DNA of 64,000 bases from Aquatica leii (GCA_035610365.1 CM069437.1:55700093-55764092); one strand, 5' to 3'; positions 47,201 to 57,971 are shown, counted from the first letter of the stretch. A program made the numbers and translations. The notes: generated from the sequence alone by a model not told the origin.

Positions 47201-49277
47201 AACATAACAATTTGGAGTTCTACTAAGAAAAAGAAAATCAATTAACTTAAATGCAGAATACGGATGATTATGCAGTGTAAAATCTCGAATTAATTGAATA
47301 TAAAATTTTCTTACCAATTTGAATTGACAAACAAACGGATAAAACCAACTCGAACCGGGTCTTTCACAAAAGAAATCGCACAAAATCAAACGACGGTTAC
47401 AATATAAGTTTTTTTTCCGAAGAGACTTTTATTTAAAGAAAATATTGGAGTTTTAAAAAAAAATTTGAGTTTATATATTTATTGTAAAGTTAAAGAAACT
47501 CTTTAAAATTTAAATCAAGGTAAAGAAACTTAATTAAATATAGTTATCAGTAGGTCTTGGTCGTATTATCGATACGTAGGGCATATCGACACTCCGATAT
47601 ATATCGATACGAATTGCGCATTTCTAGCTACTAGTTAATTTTGTTAAAACATTTTTTTTAAGCTTAAAGAAGTATACTTATTATTCTGTGACGTTAACGA
47701 TGAGACCGATGTAAAAGAAAGTTATAAATTCATCTTTAAATACTTCGATAATAATGCTGTGTAAGTATAGGTTCAGTTTTTAAATCTTTACTAATTATCA
47801 AATTAGAGAACCTGAAGTAACCGTCAGTAAGAAAGAAATTATGGAATCAACCGATTTTCTTTTACGATCAATAAATGATCTTGAATCTTTTACGAAACTC
47901 AAACAAAGTGAAGTTACGCCAAATATTGCACTGACTTATTATAGCGATGGTAAGAATTTTCAAATAATTCTATTGTTATAGTCATTTATTTATTGTTAGT
48001 GACTCCGATGGATTATGAGCCGCCACATTTTAAAGAAAAAGATGAAAAGGTAATCGCAATTATGACCAACGTAATTAAAGACGATAGCACTTACTTTTAC
48101 TTTGGCGCACTAAAAACAAAATCTTGTAGATTGAAATGTCGCGGCAAAGGAAAACTAGTATGTAGATTACTTTTGTCATTGGACTTAATTATCTATGCCA
48201 ATTTCAGTTAACGATACCAGATCCAACAAACAGTGAATATACCAGTGTTGCTGACACAACTAGAATAAGTAGTGCATTGAATTTAGATTCTGAAAACGAG
48301 AATTTAGAAAACGGTAACAAAGAAAAAGAAAATTTGAACGAATCTGCGACTGTCCTCTCAAATGGTATTAATTATTGATTTAGTATTTGTTTAATAATTG
48401 TTTGCTTTTGGAATACTGTTTATTATGTACTACTGAAGTACTACTCAACCTAACTGTGAAAAAAATTGAATTTATTGGTGTAAATTGAACGGTTTCCTAA
48501 ATGCTGCATCGGGCATTTTCAGTTTTGATATGCTAATATAGTAGCTGTTTCTAATGTTTGTACTTAAATATAAATAAGTTTTAACTACACTCTATGATCA
48601 ATTTTGTTTGGCACTACTTGTACAAACGACTTTTCAGATCAGTGCATTGTTCTCAGCGATGCCTCTTCGGAGTTGTACAAACTTCAGTGTTCTTGTGGTA
48701 TATCCCTTAATTTTGATAACATAGAAGTTGTGGAATGTCCAGAATGTGGCCATCTACAACACGTGCCGTGTTTGGGATATTTGTATTCTTCCTCAATTCC
48801 TATAGCAAATGAATGCTGTTCGTGCAGAGATAATTCATTTCCAAGTCCCGAAGAAATTTTTAAACGAGAAAGAGACAGCATTTATCGGTAAATTATTTAT
48901 AAGCATCTAGCTGATTTTTATTCTACTTTTGATTATTGTAGTTTGGCTGTGGCTTATGCCTACTTTAACAATACTTTTCCTCATAAAGTTCTCAATGAAT
49001 TATCTCAAGAAAATAAGGATTTAGTTCTGGAAAAATTGTTGCAAATCGAATGCATTAAAAAAAACGATTTTGGGTAAGGCTTCGCTAAAACAACAGCTCT
49101 TTCAAATTTTAATTTTTAAGGTACGACTTCAATCTGAAAACACTAGAGGAAAAAGCTATTGATAAGTTGTTCCCGATTAAGATTAAAACGGTGCAACCCG
49201 ATAGCAACAACTTCCAAGACGATGATATTGATAGCATGAGTTTAGTTGTACCATCTAAAAAACTAAAACTAAAGTGA
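35254..49277 (+). CDS. Meiotic HORMA-domain protein (HORMAD/Hop1-like)
   Basis: Eight exons join in frame: 35254-35487, 47663-47760, 47807-47949, 48000-48157, 48208-48364, 48638-48887, 48942-49073 and 49121-49277, giving about 442 residues. Residues about 5-190 form a HORMA domain (VLIRKVIQIAIASILYE; VKESYKFIFKYF; then VTPMDYEPPHF, a HORMAD signature). Next is an acidic linker, then a PHD-like finger (CSCG, CPECGHLQHVPC, CCSC), then a predicted winged-helix-like region and a Lys-rich tail. Family members sit on meiotic chromosome axes and guide double-strand breaks and synapsis. The start at 35254 was chosen because upstream frames do not fit. The first intron is about 12.2 kb and filled with transposons; the others are short. 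AATAAA near 49343 may end the transcript. Confidence 0.85.
35488..36057. other. Intron start, no feature seen
   Basis: AT-rich beginning of the long HORMA-gene intron. No repeat was recognised before the mariner-like element. Confidence 0.4.
36058..37982 (-). mobile_element. Tc1/mariner-superfamily element, decayed
   Basis: The left end TACAGGGTGGTTTTTTGAAA (36056) and the right end (GTTTTCAAAAAATCACGTTG, to 37980) are inverted copies of a terminus over 100 bp long, also matching in AAATATCT and GCATTTTGCACAT. A TA dinucleotide precedes the left CAGGG. On the minus strand, about 37330-36930, broken frames read like a DDE transposase C-terminus: RNWLNNRLSNQW, then SPDLKSLDFF and KQILREKC. Stops and frameshifts are frequent, so it is inactive. 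A smaller MITE is inserted near its left end. Confidence 0.65.
36361..36702. mobile_element. MITE with TCGTGAACTGTGAC termini (copy 1, 342 bp)
   Basis: The ends are inverted repeats of about 40 bp: TTAGACGTCTTTCAGGATCT then TCGTGAACTGTGAC on the left, and the reverse complement (TCACAGTTCACGACATAATG) on the right. A second copy with the same ends lies at 56808-57594 in the opposite orientation. No coding capacity. Confidence 0.75.
38214..39040. mobile_element. Large foldback with hammerhead-like cores (Penelope-like termini)
   Basis: Two arms of about 300 bp, 38220-38536 and 38745-39040, are inverted copies of each other by eye (for example CAAACGACAATACGGCAAAG and its complement, and GATTAACGGACC). 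A loop of about 210 bp separates them. Each arm carries CTGAAGATG ... GC(G/A)AAACGTC: right arm plus strand from 38869, left arm minus strand from 38423. In the right arm GCAAG/CTTGC can pair as stem II, giving the conserved core of a hammerhead ribozyme, a feature known in Penelope-like element repeats. The matching open frames in both arms (38214-38438, 38844-39062) are by-products of the repeat. Confidence 0.6.
39041..39393. other. Intron, nothing recognised
   Basis: AT-rich DNA between the foldback and the pogo relic. Confidence 0.4.
39394..40860 (-). pseudogene. pogo/Tigger-like transposase relic (Jerky-type)
   Basis: Minus-strand frames give the DDE_1 nuclease in order: KVICKRVSKHYNRITD and LASGKLLPPFVVYKA (40777-40580), PYFRKKDRRKILIGDNLFSH and FILLPPYFRHLCQPLDVAF (40543-40295), then the C-terminal part SIWPCNPQEVLKRLPRR (40170-39952). 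The element end near 39394 (TAGAGCGGGGCGACTTCGGA) fits a pogo terminus, and GGGTGACTTTGGAC recurs at 39573 and 39629. The N-terminal DNA-binding domain is missing and the frames are broken, so it is a dead fragment. Confidence 0.8.
40868..40960. repeat. Fragment of the hAT MITE family seen at 1169
   Basis: AATGGCGGCTGATGGTCAATATTGCAAGAAAGTCATTTCA follows the left end of the 1169-1358 MITE closely (CAGTGGCGGTTGGTGGTCAAT, TGCAATAGTCATTTCA). The right half is absent. Confidence 0.55.
42061..43180. other. Unassigned insertion in the second Gypsy fossil
   Basis: AT-rich DNA that separates the integrase zinc-binding and core pieces. No coding motif or matching inverted ends were recognised. Confidence 0.35.
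43410..44090. other. Second unassigned insertion in the Gypsy fossil
   Basis: AT-rich DNA between the integrase core and C-terminal pieces, with T-rich tracts. No identity can be given. Confidence 0.35.
44640..45010 (+). other. Macro-domain segment downstream of integrase in the second Gypsy fossil
   Basis: The frame that begins in 44694 (AHCVSKNLVMRVVAVLFKKK, continuing FGRLDELRRHKPAVGKIYVK) has the HCVS...GIA-like loop and the helix that follows it in macro domains of the OARD1 group. EDLF stands just upstream in the position of the GDLF block. The segment follows the integrase C-terminal piece and precedes the polypurine tract, that is, it is in the place where some Gypsy elements carry a third gene. 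It is part of a broken fossil. Function is inferred from the family only. Confidence 0.6.
45172..45558 (+). repeat. LTR of the second Gypsy fossil
   Basis: Begins right after the polypurine tract (TGAAGCGTTTTTGACG) and ends near TATCCCTTACA. Contains TATATAAA (45307) and the block AGTTATCCGCGGACATTG (45422), shared with copies at 56337-56797 (-) and 62307 (+), and in a more diverged form at about 56890-57390 (+). Boundaries are approximate. Confidence 0.6.
45695..45910 (+). other. Cys-rich open stretch, unassigned
   Basis: After an acceptor-like TTTTAAATTAAG an open frame without ATG reads NRKGNNTDSCVQYCVECSQR, then MLEVCLKTVRSGVIKRVHCH and ends VVFAGAQ-stop. The C-x3-C-x2-C spacing suggests a small metal-binding fold. 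It may be a remnant of the retroelement leader or of an unknown gene. Confidence 0.3.
46045..47150 (+). repeat. Dispersed repeat block (copy 1)
   Basis: Shares ordered landmarks with 62575-64000 in the same orientation: GGATACACT(A/C)TAAATGG(G)ACTTACC, GTATCACACTAAAAT, GCACGGCCGTGTTCGC, GATGCAAACAG, and CTTTTAAAC near the end. Both copies lie downstream of the LTR-family block with TTATCCGCGGAC, so this may be internal non-coding sequence of that retroelement family. No coding signal. Confidence 0.6.
47151..47662. other. End of the long intron
   Basis: AT-rich. The acceptor used by the HORMA gene is TTTTTTTTAAG at 47662. ATATATCGATACG-like motifs occur near 47565-47615. Confidence 0.4.
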
Positions 49278-49908
49278 CTATTTTTTGTAAGTTAAAAACG
49301 TTAAAACGTTTTTTAAATGTTGTTGTTTTGTTTATCTTGAGAAATAAATTATAATATACTAAATAGTTTTCAAGAAACTATAGTTTAATTTAAATTTTCG
49401 ATCTATAAAATACCGTACGGTACCACAAAACTAAAAAAAATCAAAGTTATTAACATACTGTAGGGAGAAATCGTCCGTATTAAATTTACGAATTGGGTAA
49501 TGCTTTCCTGTTGACTACATAGACTAAAGTAGAGTATATTGGTTCATAAAGATAAACGAACAAAAAATCTACCGTAAAATTATTCTACGGGCGATTTGTA
49601 TAATGTAAAAACTAGGGTACTTAAACAGTAGTGGTTGAGCAATTGGTGTGTAGCAATGTAGACTCAACCGTCTAATGTATTTTTATTTTTTAAATTGTTT
49701 AAATAAACCGCATACATATATACAGTCTACGAAATCGAAGATAATTGCTACTGCGATATAAAAGTAAGATAACTTGAATAATTGCGTATTTTGCAAACGA
49801 TGCATGTTAAGATTCTTAATGAGTATAATAACTAACTTGATCTGACTGCACAAAACGGCAAAGGTCAAGTTCAACTTGTAACCAACTTTTTCTGTAGTGA
49901 TTCCCGTT
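49278..49908. other. 3' flank of HORMA gene
   Basis: 3' UTR with AATAAA near 49343, then AT-rich DNA. ACGGCAAAGGTCAAGTTC near 49854 matches the arm of the 38-39 kb foldback over about 18 bases, perhaps a small fragment of that family. Confidence 0.4.
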
Positions 49909-49916
49909 GGTAACAA

Positions 49917-50058
49917 TCATGGGCGCCCATACAGTAATTTCGTGGGGGGGGGGGGGTCATTTGGGGAAGATCGTATTATTTAAGAAATTATTACTGCTTA
50001 GAGTTTGAGTCCAAGGGAGGGCAACTGCCTCCTCTTGTCCCTCCTTATGGGCGCCCTA
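49917..50058. mobile_element. hAT-type MITE, 142 bp, with perfect 8-bp target duplication
   Basis: The direct repeat GGTAACAA flanks the element at 49909-49916 and 50059-50066. The ends are inverted (TCATGGGCGCCCATA and TATGGGCGCCCTA). It contains a run of about 13 G and has no coding capacity. The 8-bp duplication and GGGCG ends point to hAT. Confidence 0.85.
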
Positions 50059-50066
50059 GGTAACAA

Positions 50067-50806
50067 CCAGGACACCACGGTTAGCTACGATGTCGGTGAG
50101 TGAGCGTAGTTGAGAAATCTATAAAAAAAAAAAGAGAAAAAGTAGACACCACTCCACGTACTAAAAAGATCTTCGGCTCGGAGACACCAAAGGTACACCG
50201 GACATCATGATTCTTGTCTTGATAAAAACAAACAAAATAGGTAAATTTACTTGGAAGTGGATAGACTGTGACATTATTTTCTATTATTCTTTCGCATTGA
50301 ATTATGACATTTCATTGTTGCTCGATGGAACTTTTCAGGTATAATTCGAATAATTAAGCTTAATCTTAAATAATGTCGGACAAGGTCCAACCACTTAAAA
50401 ATACGATTTATAAATTTTTAATAACTACCGGATTATTGTTACTTCACAATGTTTTTTCTTTTCTGTTTTTCAAGTTTTTGAATTGGCAGCGGTTACAAAT
50501 ATGGCAACGATTAAATTAGAAAAAAGTTACTCCAATTATGAAGCTACAAAAGGTGTTAATAAATCTCCATTATGAACACCTAATACTACTTATTTTTGAA
50601 TGACACTTGGATGCCAAAAAATTTTTTTTTTCCATAACAGGCTTCGTGATTTTTCAAAAAAAAAACATGTTATTCATAAATTCCTTCTTACAAAAATGGG
50701 AAACAACAAATTAAATGTAAAAGTAAAAAACAATGTTTTTTTTTTTTAATCAAAACAGCATAATATTAAACTTACTAACGACAGTCAATAGAAAATTAAA
50801 TCAATA
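50067..50806. other. Intergenic, nothing recognised
   Basis: AT-rich DNA with several homopolymer A/T tracts. The last part may be 5' UTR of the Jockey LINE. Confidence 0.35.
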
Positions 50807-52862
50807 ATGGCCCACATTCTACGAATTGCCATTTGGAACGCCAACGGACTTGACTTGACTATCGCCAAGTAAGTATAACATTCCTAGATTTAAATAAGAT
50901 TGACATTTTACTTATCTCTGAGTCTCATTTCACAGATCGAACAAAGTTTTTCGTACCTCAATATTCCGTTTAGCATACTTCTTACCTTGAAAATACCGCC
51001 CATGCCGGATCTGCATTCGGAAATGAATCTTCCATCGTAAACTACCTAAATATCAAACAGAAAAAATCCAAGAAACATCTGTCGAATTAAAAACTCTTCT
51101 ATGGAACATTAAGCTCAGTACGATTTACAGCCCACCACGACATAGGATATTAGCGAAGAAATACAAAGATTTTTGTCAAACCCTTAGAAACAAGTTTGTC
51201 GTAGGGAGCGATTGGAACGCCAAACATACACACCGGGGATTGAGAATTGTCACAACAAAAGGCAGTAACCTTTTATATAGGTACTATGACTGAAAGCCAT
51301 TACAACTTCCTCACTAATGGAATTCCCACCTACTGACTACTATACAGTAAACGAAACCCCTAGAAGGAAGGGCATAGTGGAATCTAACTTTGATTTCTCA
51401 ACTGACCATAAGTCGCCTCCCCTAAAGTTGTCCTCAAAAAATAATGACTGAAACAATTTTCAAGACTACATAGAAACAAACATCTCTAGTATTCAAACCC
51501 GAACCAAGTGGCAATGACAGGGAATTAAAAGACTCAATTAATATTATAAAATAGATAATACAAACAGACAAAACTCCAAGCTACGAACTGGACAAATATT
51601 AAAGCAATTACCTCGCAAAGTCATAATTCTACTAACAGTAATCTTTAACCGAATGATAAGTCTGTCCTACTTCCCCATAATATGTAAAGACGCCGAAATC
51701 ATCATCATACACAAACTACAATAACTTCCACACGAACTATAATCATATTTTCCTATCAGCCTTCTGTTCATAATAAGCAAAATTTTTGAATAACTTCTAC
51801 TTAAAAGGATATACGTAAAACATCAGCCCCTGACGCTAATACCTAACAACCAGTTCGGATTCCGGGAACGCGACTTCACTATACAATAGATTCATAGGGT
51901 AGTAAACGCAATTGCTAAGAGTATTACAGACCAGAAATTCTGCAATGCAGTATTCCTTGACATTTCACAGGAATTTGATAAAGTGTGGTACACGGGCCTT
52001 CTCCACAAAATAAAAAACACTTTATCCAGCAATTTCTATCTTCTTTTAAAATCCTATCTAACCGACAGAAATTTTACAGTAAGACATAATGACAGTCAAT
52101 TCAACTATTATACTATCGAAGCCGGTGTTCCCCAGGGGAGTGCTTTAGGATCTTTGCTATTCCTAATCCACACTGCTGACATACCTCAAATAAATAACAC
52201 CACAATTGCATCGTTTGGCGATAATGTAGCTGTATTATCTTTAAATGAAAACCCAGTACTGAACTCTGAAAATCAATAAACCCATCTAGAACTCCTCACC
52301 GAACAATAGATGCAGAATAAAAACCAATCAAACAAAATCAGTCCAAGTCACATTAACCACCAGGCACGACCACTGCCGTCCTGTAACCAATAATAACAAA
52401 CCTATGTTTACTAAAACGAAAGCGAAATACTTTGGACTCATTCTAGACTAAGATAACACCTGGAAAAAGCGCATACAAACAAAACGCAGACTGATGGACA
52501 TCAAGTTTCGACAGATGTATTGGCTTGTTGGACGAACATCCAAACTCTCTAATCAACAACTTACTGTTATACATAGTTTCAATTAAATCGATATGGACAT
52601 ACAGGCTCCAGCTGTGGGGATGCGCCAAGTCAACAAACCTATAAATCATACAAATGTTCTAATCTAAAGTGCTGCAACAATGCTGGATGCTCTATGGTAT
52701 ATCACCAACAATGCGCTCCATAACAACATAAGGATCCCTTTTATAGCAGAAGAGATACAGCGAGCTGTCACGAAATACAAAGATCAAATAACAAACCACG
52801 AGAACAGCTTAATAAAACAACTAACCAGATGCTCTCCTGTGAGGGCTAATTTTTACCTCTGA
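50807..52862 (+). pseudogene. Jockey-clade LINE relic
   Basis: From the ATG at 50807 the frame reads MAHILRIAIWNANGLD, the start of the apurinic-type endonuclease of Jockey LINEs. It continues in pieces (ILLISESHFTDRTKFFVPQY-like). Reverse transcriptase follows at about 51840-52280: AVFLDISQEFDKVWYTGLL, AGVPQGSALGSLLF, and FGDN where FADD is usual. The C-terminal piece 52680-52862 (FIAEEIQRAVTKYKDQITNH) fits the Jockey end. Many stops, the changed catalytic Asp pair and missing DNA between endonuclease and reverse transcriptase show that it is dead. Confidence 0.8.
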
Positions 52863-53934
52863 CATTTATTTCATTTGTTTGTAGCGAACATGAGTTAAGC
52901 AGTACCTTGTCTGTTCTTATTTACCTTTTGACTCTTCTTATGTGTTACATATACATATGTATTAAGTAAGGTGGGGTAACTGGGTCCACGAGAGAGCTGG
53001 GCTATCCATGATTTTTAAAATAATAATGTCAATCACTTTCTATTTTTATGTAACCGTTAGATTAGTATGTTAGCCATACATCAAACAACAAAGTTCATTT
53101 TCATCGAATGAAGTTAGCGGCAGTAATGTTTATTATATGGAAAATGTCTAAATTCGTTATTTTTTTATTTTGCTACTAAAACACTGGGAGACCCAGTTAC
53201 CCTAGAAATTTTTAATTTTGGGGTGATTGAACCTCTTGTTTTAGGGCATCTGGGTCATTTGAAGGGACCCAGTTACTTCGAACTAGCTAATACAGTTTTT
53301 GTTTTAAAGATGGTGAGAACGTGCTACCACCAGGCAAGACTTGAAAAAAGTAGTTCAGGAAGTGAAGGATAAGAAAATAACTATTAGAGGGGCATCCAGT
53401 ACATACAACATCCCTCTTACAACGTTAAAACATTATCTTCGGGAAACTAGAGGAAAGGGTAATATTGCAAAAAATGAAAAAAATGTAAAGTAGCCTTAAG
53501 TTGTGAAGATTAAATGTCTCTTGCATCATGTATAAAGACAATGGAGAAGTGCACAAATGTTTATAAAAAGCAACGACATTAAAACACCATTTTAAGAAGG
53601 ACGCCCTGGGGAATATTGGTTTTTATCATTTACTAAACGCCATAATTTTTTATAAAAAAACCTTAGCAATGGGGTTAAATCTACCAGGATAATCAGCAGT
53701 TGTTGACGAGAGAATACAACTGTTTTGAAGCTGTTCAGCAGATGGCAAAAATTACTACCAGTGGTAGTATTTAAAGGGAAAAATATTATGGAATCCTGGT
53801 TTAATAAATTAAAATCGGACGAAACATTCTATACTGCTAGCAAGACAGTGTAATGATTCGAAATCCGGCCCTGTAATTGCAACAAAATCTGTCAGCAATA
53901 CTGCAATTAGTACGCAGGAACTTTACCCGTTTGT

Positions 53935-55100
53935 AGTTTATCCCACCAACTCCAGGACGAAGCGCGCGGCGTTCCCCTCTTTAGGCGCAGTCAAACGAGA
54001 TAAATTTGGCTATAAAATCCGCTGCACCCGCTTCACCGGACACCGGCTCCTGTTTTCCGAGATTCGTTTCCGGCACCTGTTCTCCGAGACCCGTTTCCGA
54101 TAAAATCTCTTCCTTGATCCTTTCGCCATAATTGCTTACATATCTGAAACCCCAAATAACATTGACAACTGCTCGTACCTGCATTAATCTAATTTTGCTG
54201 TTACACTGATTTGATTTAATTTCACCAGCATCTCTTCATCTAAATCATTCATCTACATCACGTTCGCAATCCAGTAAGTTTTTATTGTTTGTACGTGTTG
54301 GTGACTTCGTTTATTGGTTGGTGGTGGCGTAAATCTTTACGTATTGGTTCGGTTGGGTGTGTCCCTCCCGGGAGTACTATAGGAAATTATTCCAACCCTC
54401 TGAAGGTTAACTGAAGTCCGTCGACAAGTCCAGATGACTTGGGATAGCTCCCTCATTAAAACAATCAAGTAAAATAAACGAACACACCACGGTTTTTGAA
54501 GTTTGCTACCAGTACGTGTTCAAATCATCGCAATTTATTGCATTCAACCTTGATCCAAGAACCTTGAGTATTTCATTTAATTGGTCCCATAATTACATTT
54601 ATTCACCTATTCAGTTTTGCTCAATTAAAAGTTGTCATTGAGCTCCCCGCATCGATTAAGACCAGTAAACCAGGTCCAGCTATTGTATTTTAATTACACC
54701 AGTCACCGATACCATAATCGCACGAACACGCAAGATCAACGCTCGCCGATTAAAAAGAATGAAACTGCTATCCTTACCTGCAATATTCAAAATCCTGTAC
54801 ACTCGTTAAGCACCATTTATTTACAGTAAAACTACCAGACGACACATAAAATAAAACGACATTCGTGTGTTAAACAGGTATTAGACGCCGTCTTTTCTGT
54901 TTTAGATCTTGCCACCTGGTGCGAAAACTTAGCACCGTTAGCGAAACTGGTAGAACTGAACTTGGGTGGATAAATACACAAATATACACCTTCGAACAAT
55001 TTTGTTAAACGGAAGCCTGCGATGTCATATTTAATTCGTTAAGCTTAAGTTGTAAATTACATTTTATAAGAACATTATATGTATTAAGTTGGGGTGTTGA
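53935..55100. other. Unassigned insertion in the pogo transposase
   Basis: GC-richer than its surroundings, without a recognisable coding domain. At 54048-54101 a unit of about 27 bp is repeated (CTGTTTTCCGAGATTCGTTTC and CTGTTCTCCGAGACCCGTTTC). It could be an LTR-type or other non-autonomous retroelement, but no paired terminal repeat was seen. Confidence 0.4.
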
Positions 55101-56336
55101 GTTATTAAATTTTCTCCACTAGCTACCTGAAGCAGAAGTAGTAGGGAGTTGTTACAAGAGGATGCATAGAGGGCCACTTTTAATAAATAAGTTTAAGACT
55201 TGCTTTTTACGTAATATAAACGATGAACTGCCCATCATATTAGTATGTGATGGCCATTCTACTCACATGGCAATGGAAAATAGTATTACAATTATTAAGG
55301 TACCACCGCATACAACTCATGTATTACAACCACTGGACGTGGCAGTATTTAAGTCTCTTAAAGTCAGTTGAGACAAACGATTAGTAAAGTTGCAGCGAGA
55401 AAATCTTCGAAAAAAAACACCCAAGTCCACATTTGTGGATTTATTTATTTATTTATTAATGATATGGATGTACAGAATATAATAAACGGTTTTAGAAAAA
55501 CTGGACTATATGATGAAGACGATGCACGGAATGGAAATCCAGTCAATTGGAATGCGATTAGCAATTATGTTTTTAACTCAGCTGATGTAGAAAAGTATAA
55601 CACTGTTAAGAAATCAAGTTTAACAAATTTTGCTACAACTGTGACACCATTGACTGATAATCATTTGCGGATGTAATTGAAAGAAGTGAAATAATATTTG
55701 AAGACACAGAAGGTCCATATAATATGATTTTTAAATTCACACACATCTTGTACCGATAGAGCCACAATTTCCAGAAGAAATTAATTACGATGCCAGAGAA
55801 GACCAACCAGGGTGTTCATATTCGCTTTCACAAAACAGTAATGCACCCAAGAAATCTTTTGAAAAACTGTTACTGGGATTGGTAAAAACGAACTCAGAAA
55901 TCGGTACCACAAAAAAGACGAAAAATTTGTGCAGATGTAGAAATCGTAACAGAAGACTATTTAAAGATACTTCAAGAAAAAGAAAGAAAAAAGGAGTGCA
56001 AGACAAAAACAAAGCAAACTACAAATCAACAGAACTTAAATACGAAAAAGAAAAACCAACAAAATAAAGTTAAGGAAAACTTGCCATCTAGCAGCGAAGT
56101 AGGTCGAAGAAAAGTGTGTGGATGTTGTTTTCAAAGACTATATTGTTGTGCCATACGAAGATTTGTATTTTCCAGGCCAAGTTGCAAAAATTACTGACGT
56201 TAATATTACTATAAAACATATAACAGAAAACTAGGTTGAAGGTGGCCAGAAAAGCCAGATTTGTGGGATTAATTGAGAAAGTTTGAAACTGAAGAGCTTA
56301 AATTTCGATAAATACTTAAATGTTTCATTAATATAT

Positions 56337-56797
56337 TGTAACGTTTATTATTACTACTAATTTATTTATACTAAAAATATGCACACGTTTAAACTAACCG
56401 AACTAATTAAATCTAAGTATATTTAATAAAAACACTAACACTAATTTATATCGCACTATCACTTGAAAGATAAAGTCCGCGGATAACTTCACACACTTGT
56501 TTAACACTTATTGTTTACATTAAAGTCGCGTACAAAGTTATACTTCGTAAATTTATCTCGAACACGCGTTAATTACTTATTTAAATAGACTTAAATAATC
56601 ACATTACTCAAATAACTTCCTTATGATTTGTTTGCACCGAATTTATACATTTTATTGAAACGTTCGCGAATGTTCCACGTCTTTCGGTGAACGTTCTAGA
56701 AAATGGGTTTTCTTATAAATACTTATTGTATTATATAATAATAATACTTATTAAACAGTTCCTTTATACAGTGTTTTCATATTTCTCTTTTTCAACA
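56337..56797 (-). repeat. Solo-LTR-like copy of the Gypsy LTR family
   Basis: On the minus strand it runs from about TGTTGAAAAAGAG to AACGTTACA and contains GAAGTTATCCGCGGACTTTA and TAGTTCGGTTAGTTTAAA, shared with the other LTR-family copies. No internal element region adjoins it. Ends are approximate. Confidence 0.55.
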
Positions 56798-56807
56798 AAA
56801 AAACAAG

Positions 56808-57594
56808 TTAGAGGCATTTTATTATGTCGAGAACTGTGACGTTGAGTTCAAAATCGGAATTAATAAACTAAAAATTGAAAATTTGATAATTCTAAGTGCA
56901 TCTCATTCATTCATACAAAAGGCAACCACATCAACAAACAATTTTAATAATGAAACGTCCGAGAAATTACTTGCAAATGCAAGAGCCTTCTAGAACTGTT
57001 ATCTAGTTTCTAGAAGATATAGCGAAAAGTGAGGAACGATCGAGAAGGATTCGCCGATGTCTATAAAAGCCGAAGATGGAAATCGTAGGTCAGTTATTGT
57101 CGAAACGCGAATGCAGCTGTATTAAGAAGATAATCAAGTTGAAATAAATACGTATCGTTAGCACGCGTGTGTATATGATTATTAGTGTAAACAAGTGTGA
57201 AATCCGAGGACCTTATCTTATCTCGTGTTAGTTATCGTGTTATACAACGGTTATACATAAATTATAGTGTAAGTGTTTTTATTATTAGATTTTATTAGTT
57301 CGGTTAATTTTAAAAGTGTACATATTTCTAGAATAAGTAAACCTAATTTTTAATCGTTTTAAATAAATTAGTTTTTAATAAATAGATACGCAACAATAAT
57401 TTAAAAATAATTAGATATTTATATATTAAATAAAAATAAGTAGTGCTGAAAACTTGTTAATTACAAATGCAAAGACAAAAGCAATTATAAGTTTGCAAAA
57501 ATGTTACGCCGAATATTTGTAAGACGGATGATAGCTACATTTTGAGATAAACTGATTACAGCGCCACAGTTCACGAGATTCTGAAAGACTTCTA
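56808..57594. mobile_element. MITE with TCGTGAACTGTGAC termini (copy 2, split)
   Basis: The outer parts match 36361-36702 in reverse orientation: TTAGAGGCATTTTATTATGT at the left, and CAGTTCACGAGATTCTGAAA at the right, with the inner AATAATTAGATATTTAT block. About 450-500 bp of LTR-family sequence (about 56890-57390) is inserted, which explains its greater length. It lies within the pogo element. Confidence 0.7.
56890..57390 (+). repeat. Solo-LTR-like insertion in MITE copy 2
   Basis: Contains a TATA-type motif (CTATAAAAGCC, about 57060), ACACGCGTGTGTATAT, AAACAAGTGTGAAATCC and TTAGTTCGGTTAATTTTAAA, in the same order as in the minus-strand LTR-like copy at 56337-56797. It is therefore a plus-strand member of the same LTR family. 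Ends are approximate. Confidence 0.55.
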
Positions 57595-57971
57595 CAGTAT
57601 AAGATAACAATAATGCTAAAATTTTGCGGTTGCCGTTACGTCTTGCCTTCGACTTCATAACTCTGATACTATGCACTTTATTGCAATAAAATTTTAGCTA
57701 ATTAAAAAAGATATATCAAAGTATGACCCAGTTACCTCAAAACATTTTAATAAGAAACAGCTTATAAACAGGGTTGGTCCAGTTGTCTTATTTTTGGAGG
57801 TAACTGAGCCCACATGACATCTTTTTTAAATATTTTTTTCTTGGAACAAATTTACGTGTTTCTAAAGAATGTAAAATAATGTTTGAAAAAAAATTGAAAG
57901 TAAACTATTGCACTATAACTTAAAGAACGTTTCAATTTGTTGTAAAAGTTGGGTTCAATTACCCCATCTTA

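Larger units (their letters stand above)
52967..57971 (+). mobile_element. pogo-like DNA transposon with nested insertions
   Basis: The left end TAAGGTGGGGTAACTGGGTC (52967) and the right end (reverse complement TAAGATGGGGTAATTGAACC, from 57971) are terminal inverted repeats. Further GACCCAGTTACC and GGTAACTG(A/G)G motifs lie inside both ends. The DNA-binding helix-turn-helix is near 53280-53460 (VKDKKITIRGASSTYNIPL). The DDE nuclease continues at 55162-55371 (PIILVCDGHSTHMAME, then PPHTTHVLQPLDVAVFKSLK) and 55368-55676 (FRKTGLYDEDDARNGNPVNW). The frames are broken. One insertion splits the transposase (about 53935-55100), and two LTR copies plus a MITE sit in its 3' part. Confidence 0.75.

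Noticed and set aside
57485-57676. Minus-strand frame MHSIRVMKSKARRNG
   Set aside because: It lies across the end of MITE copy 2, which has a non-coding relative at 36361.
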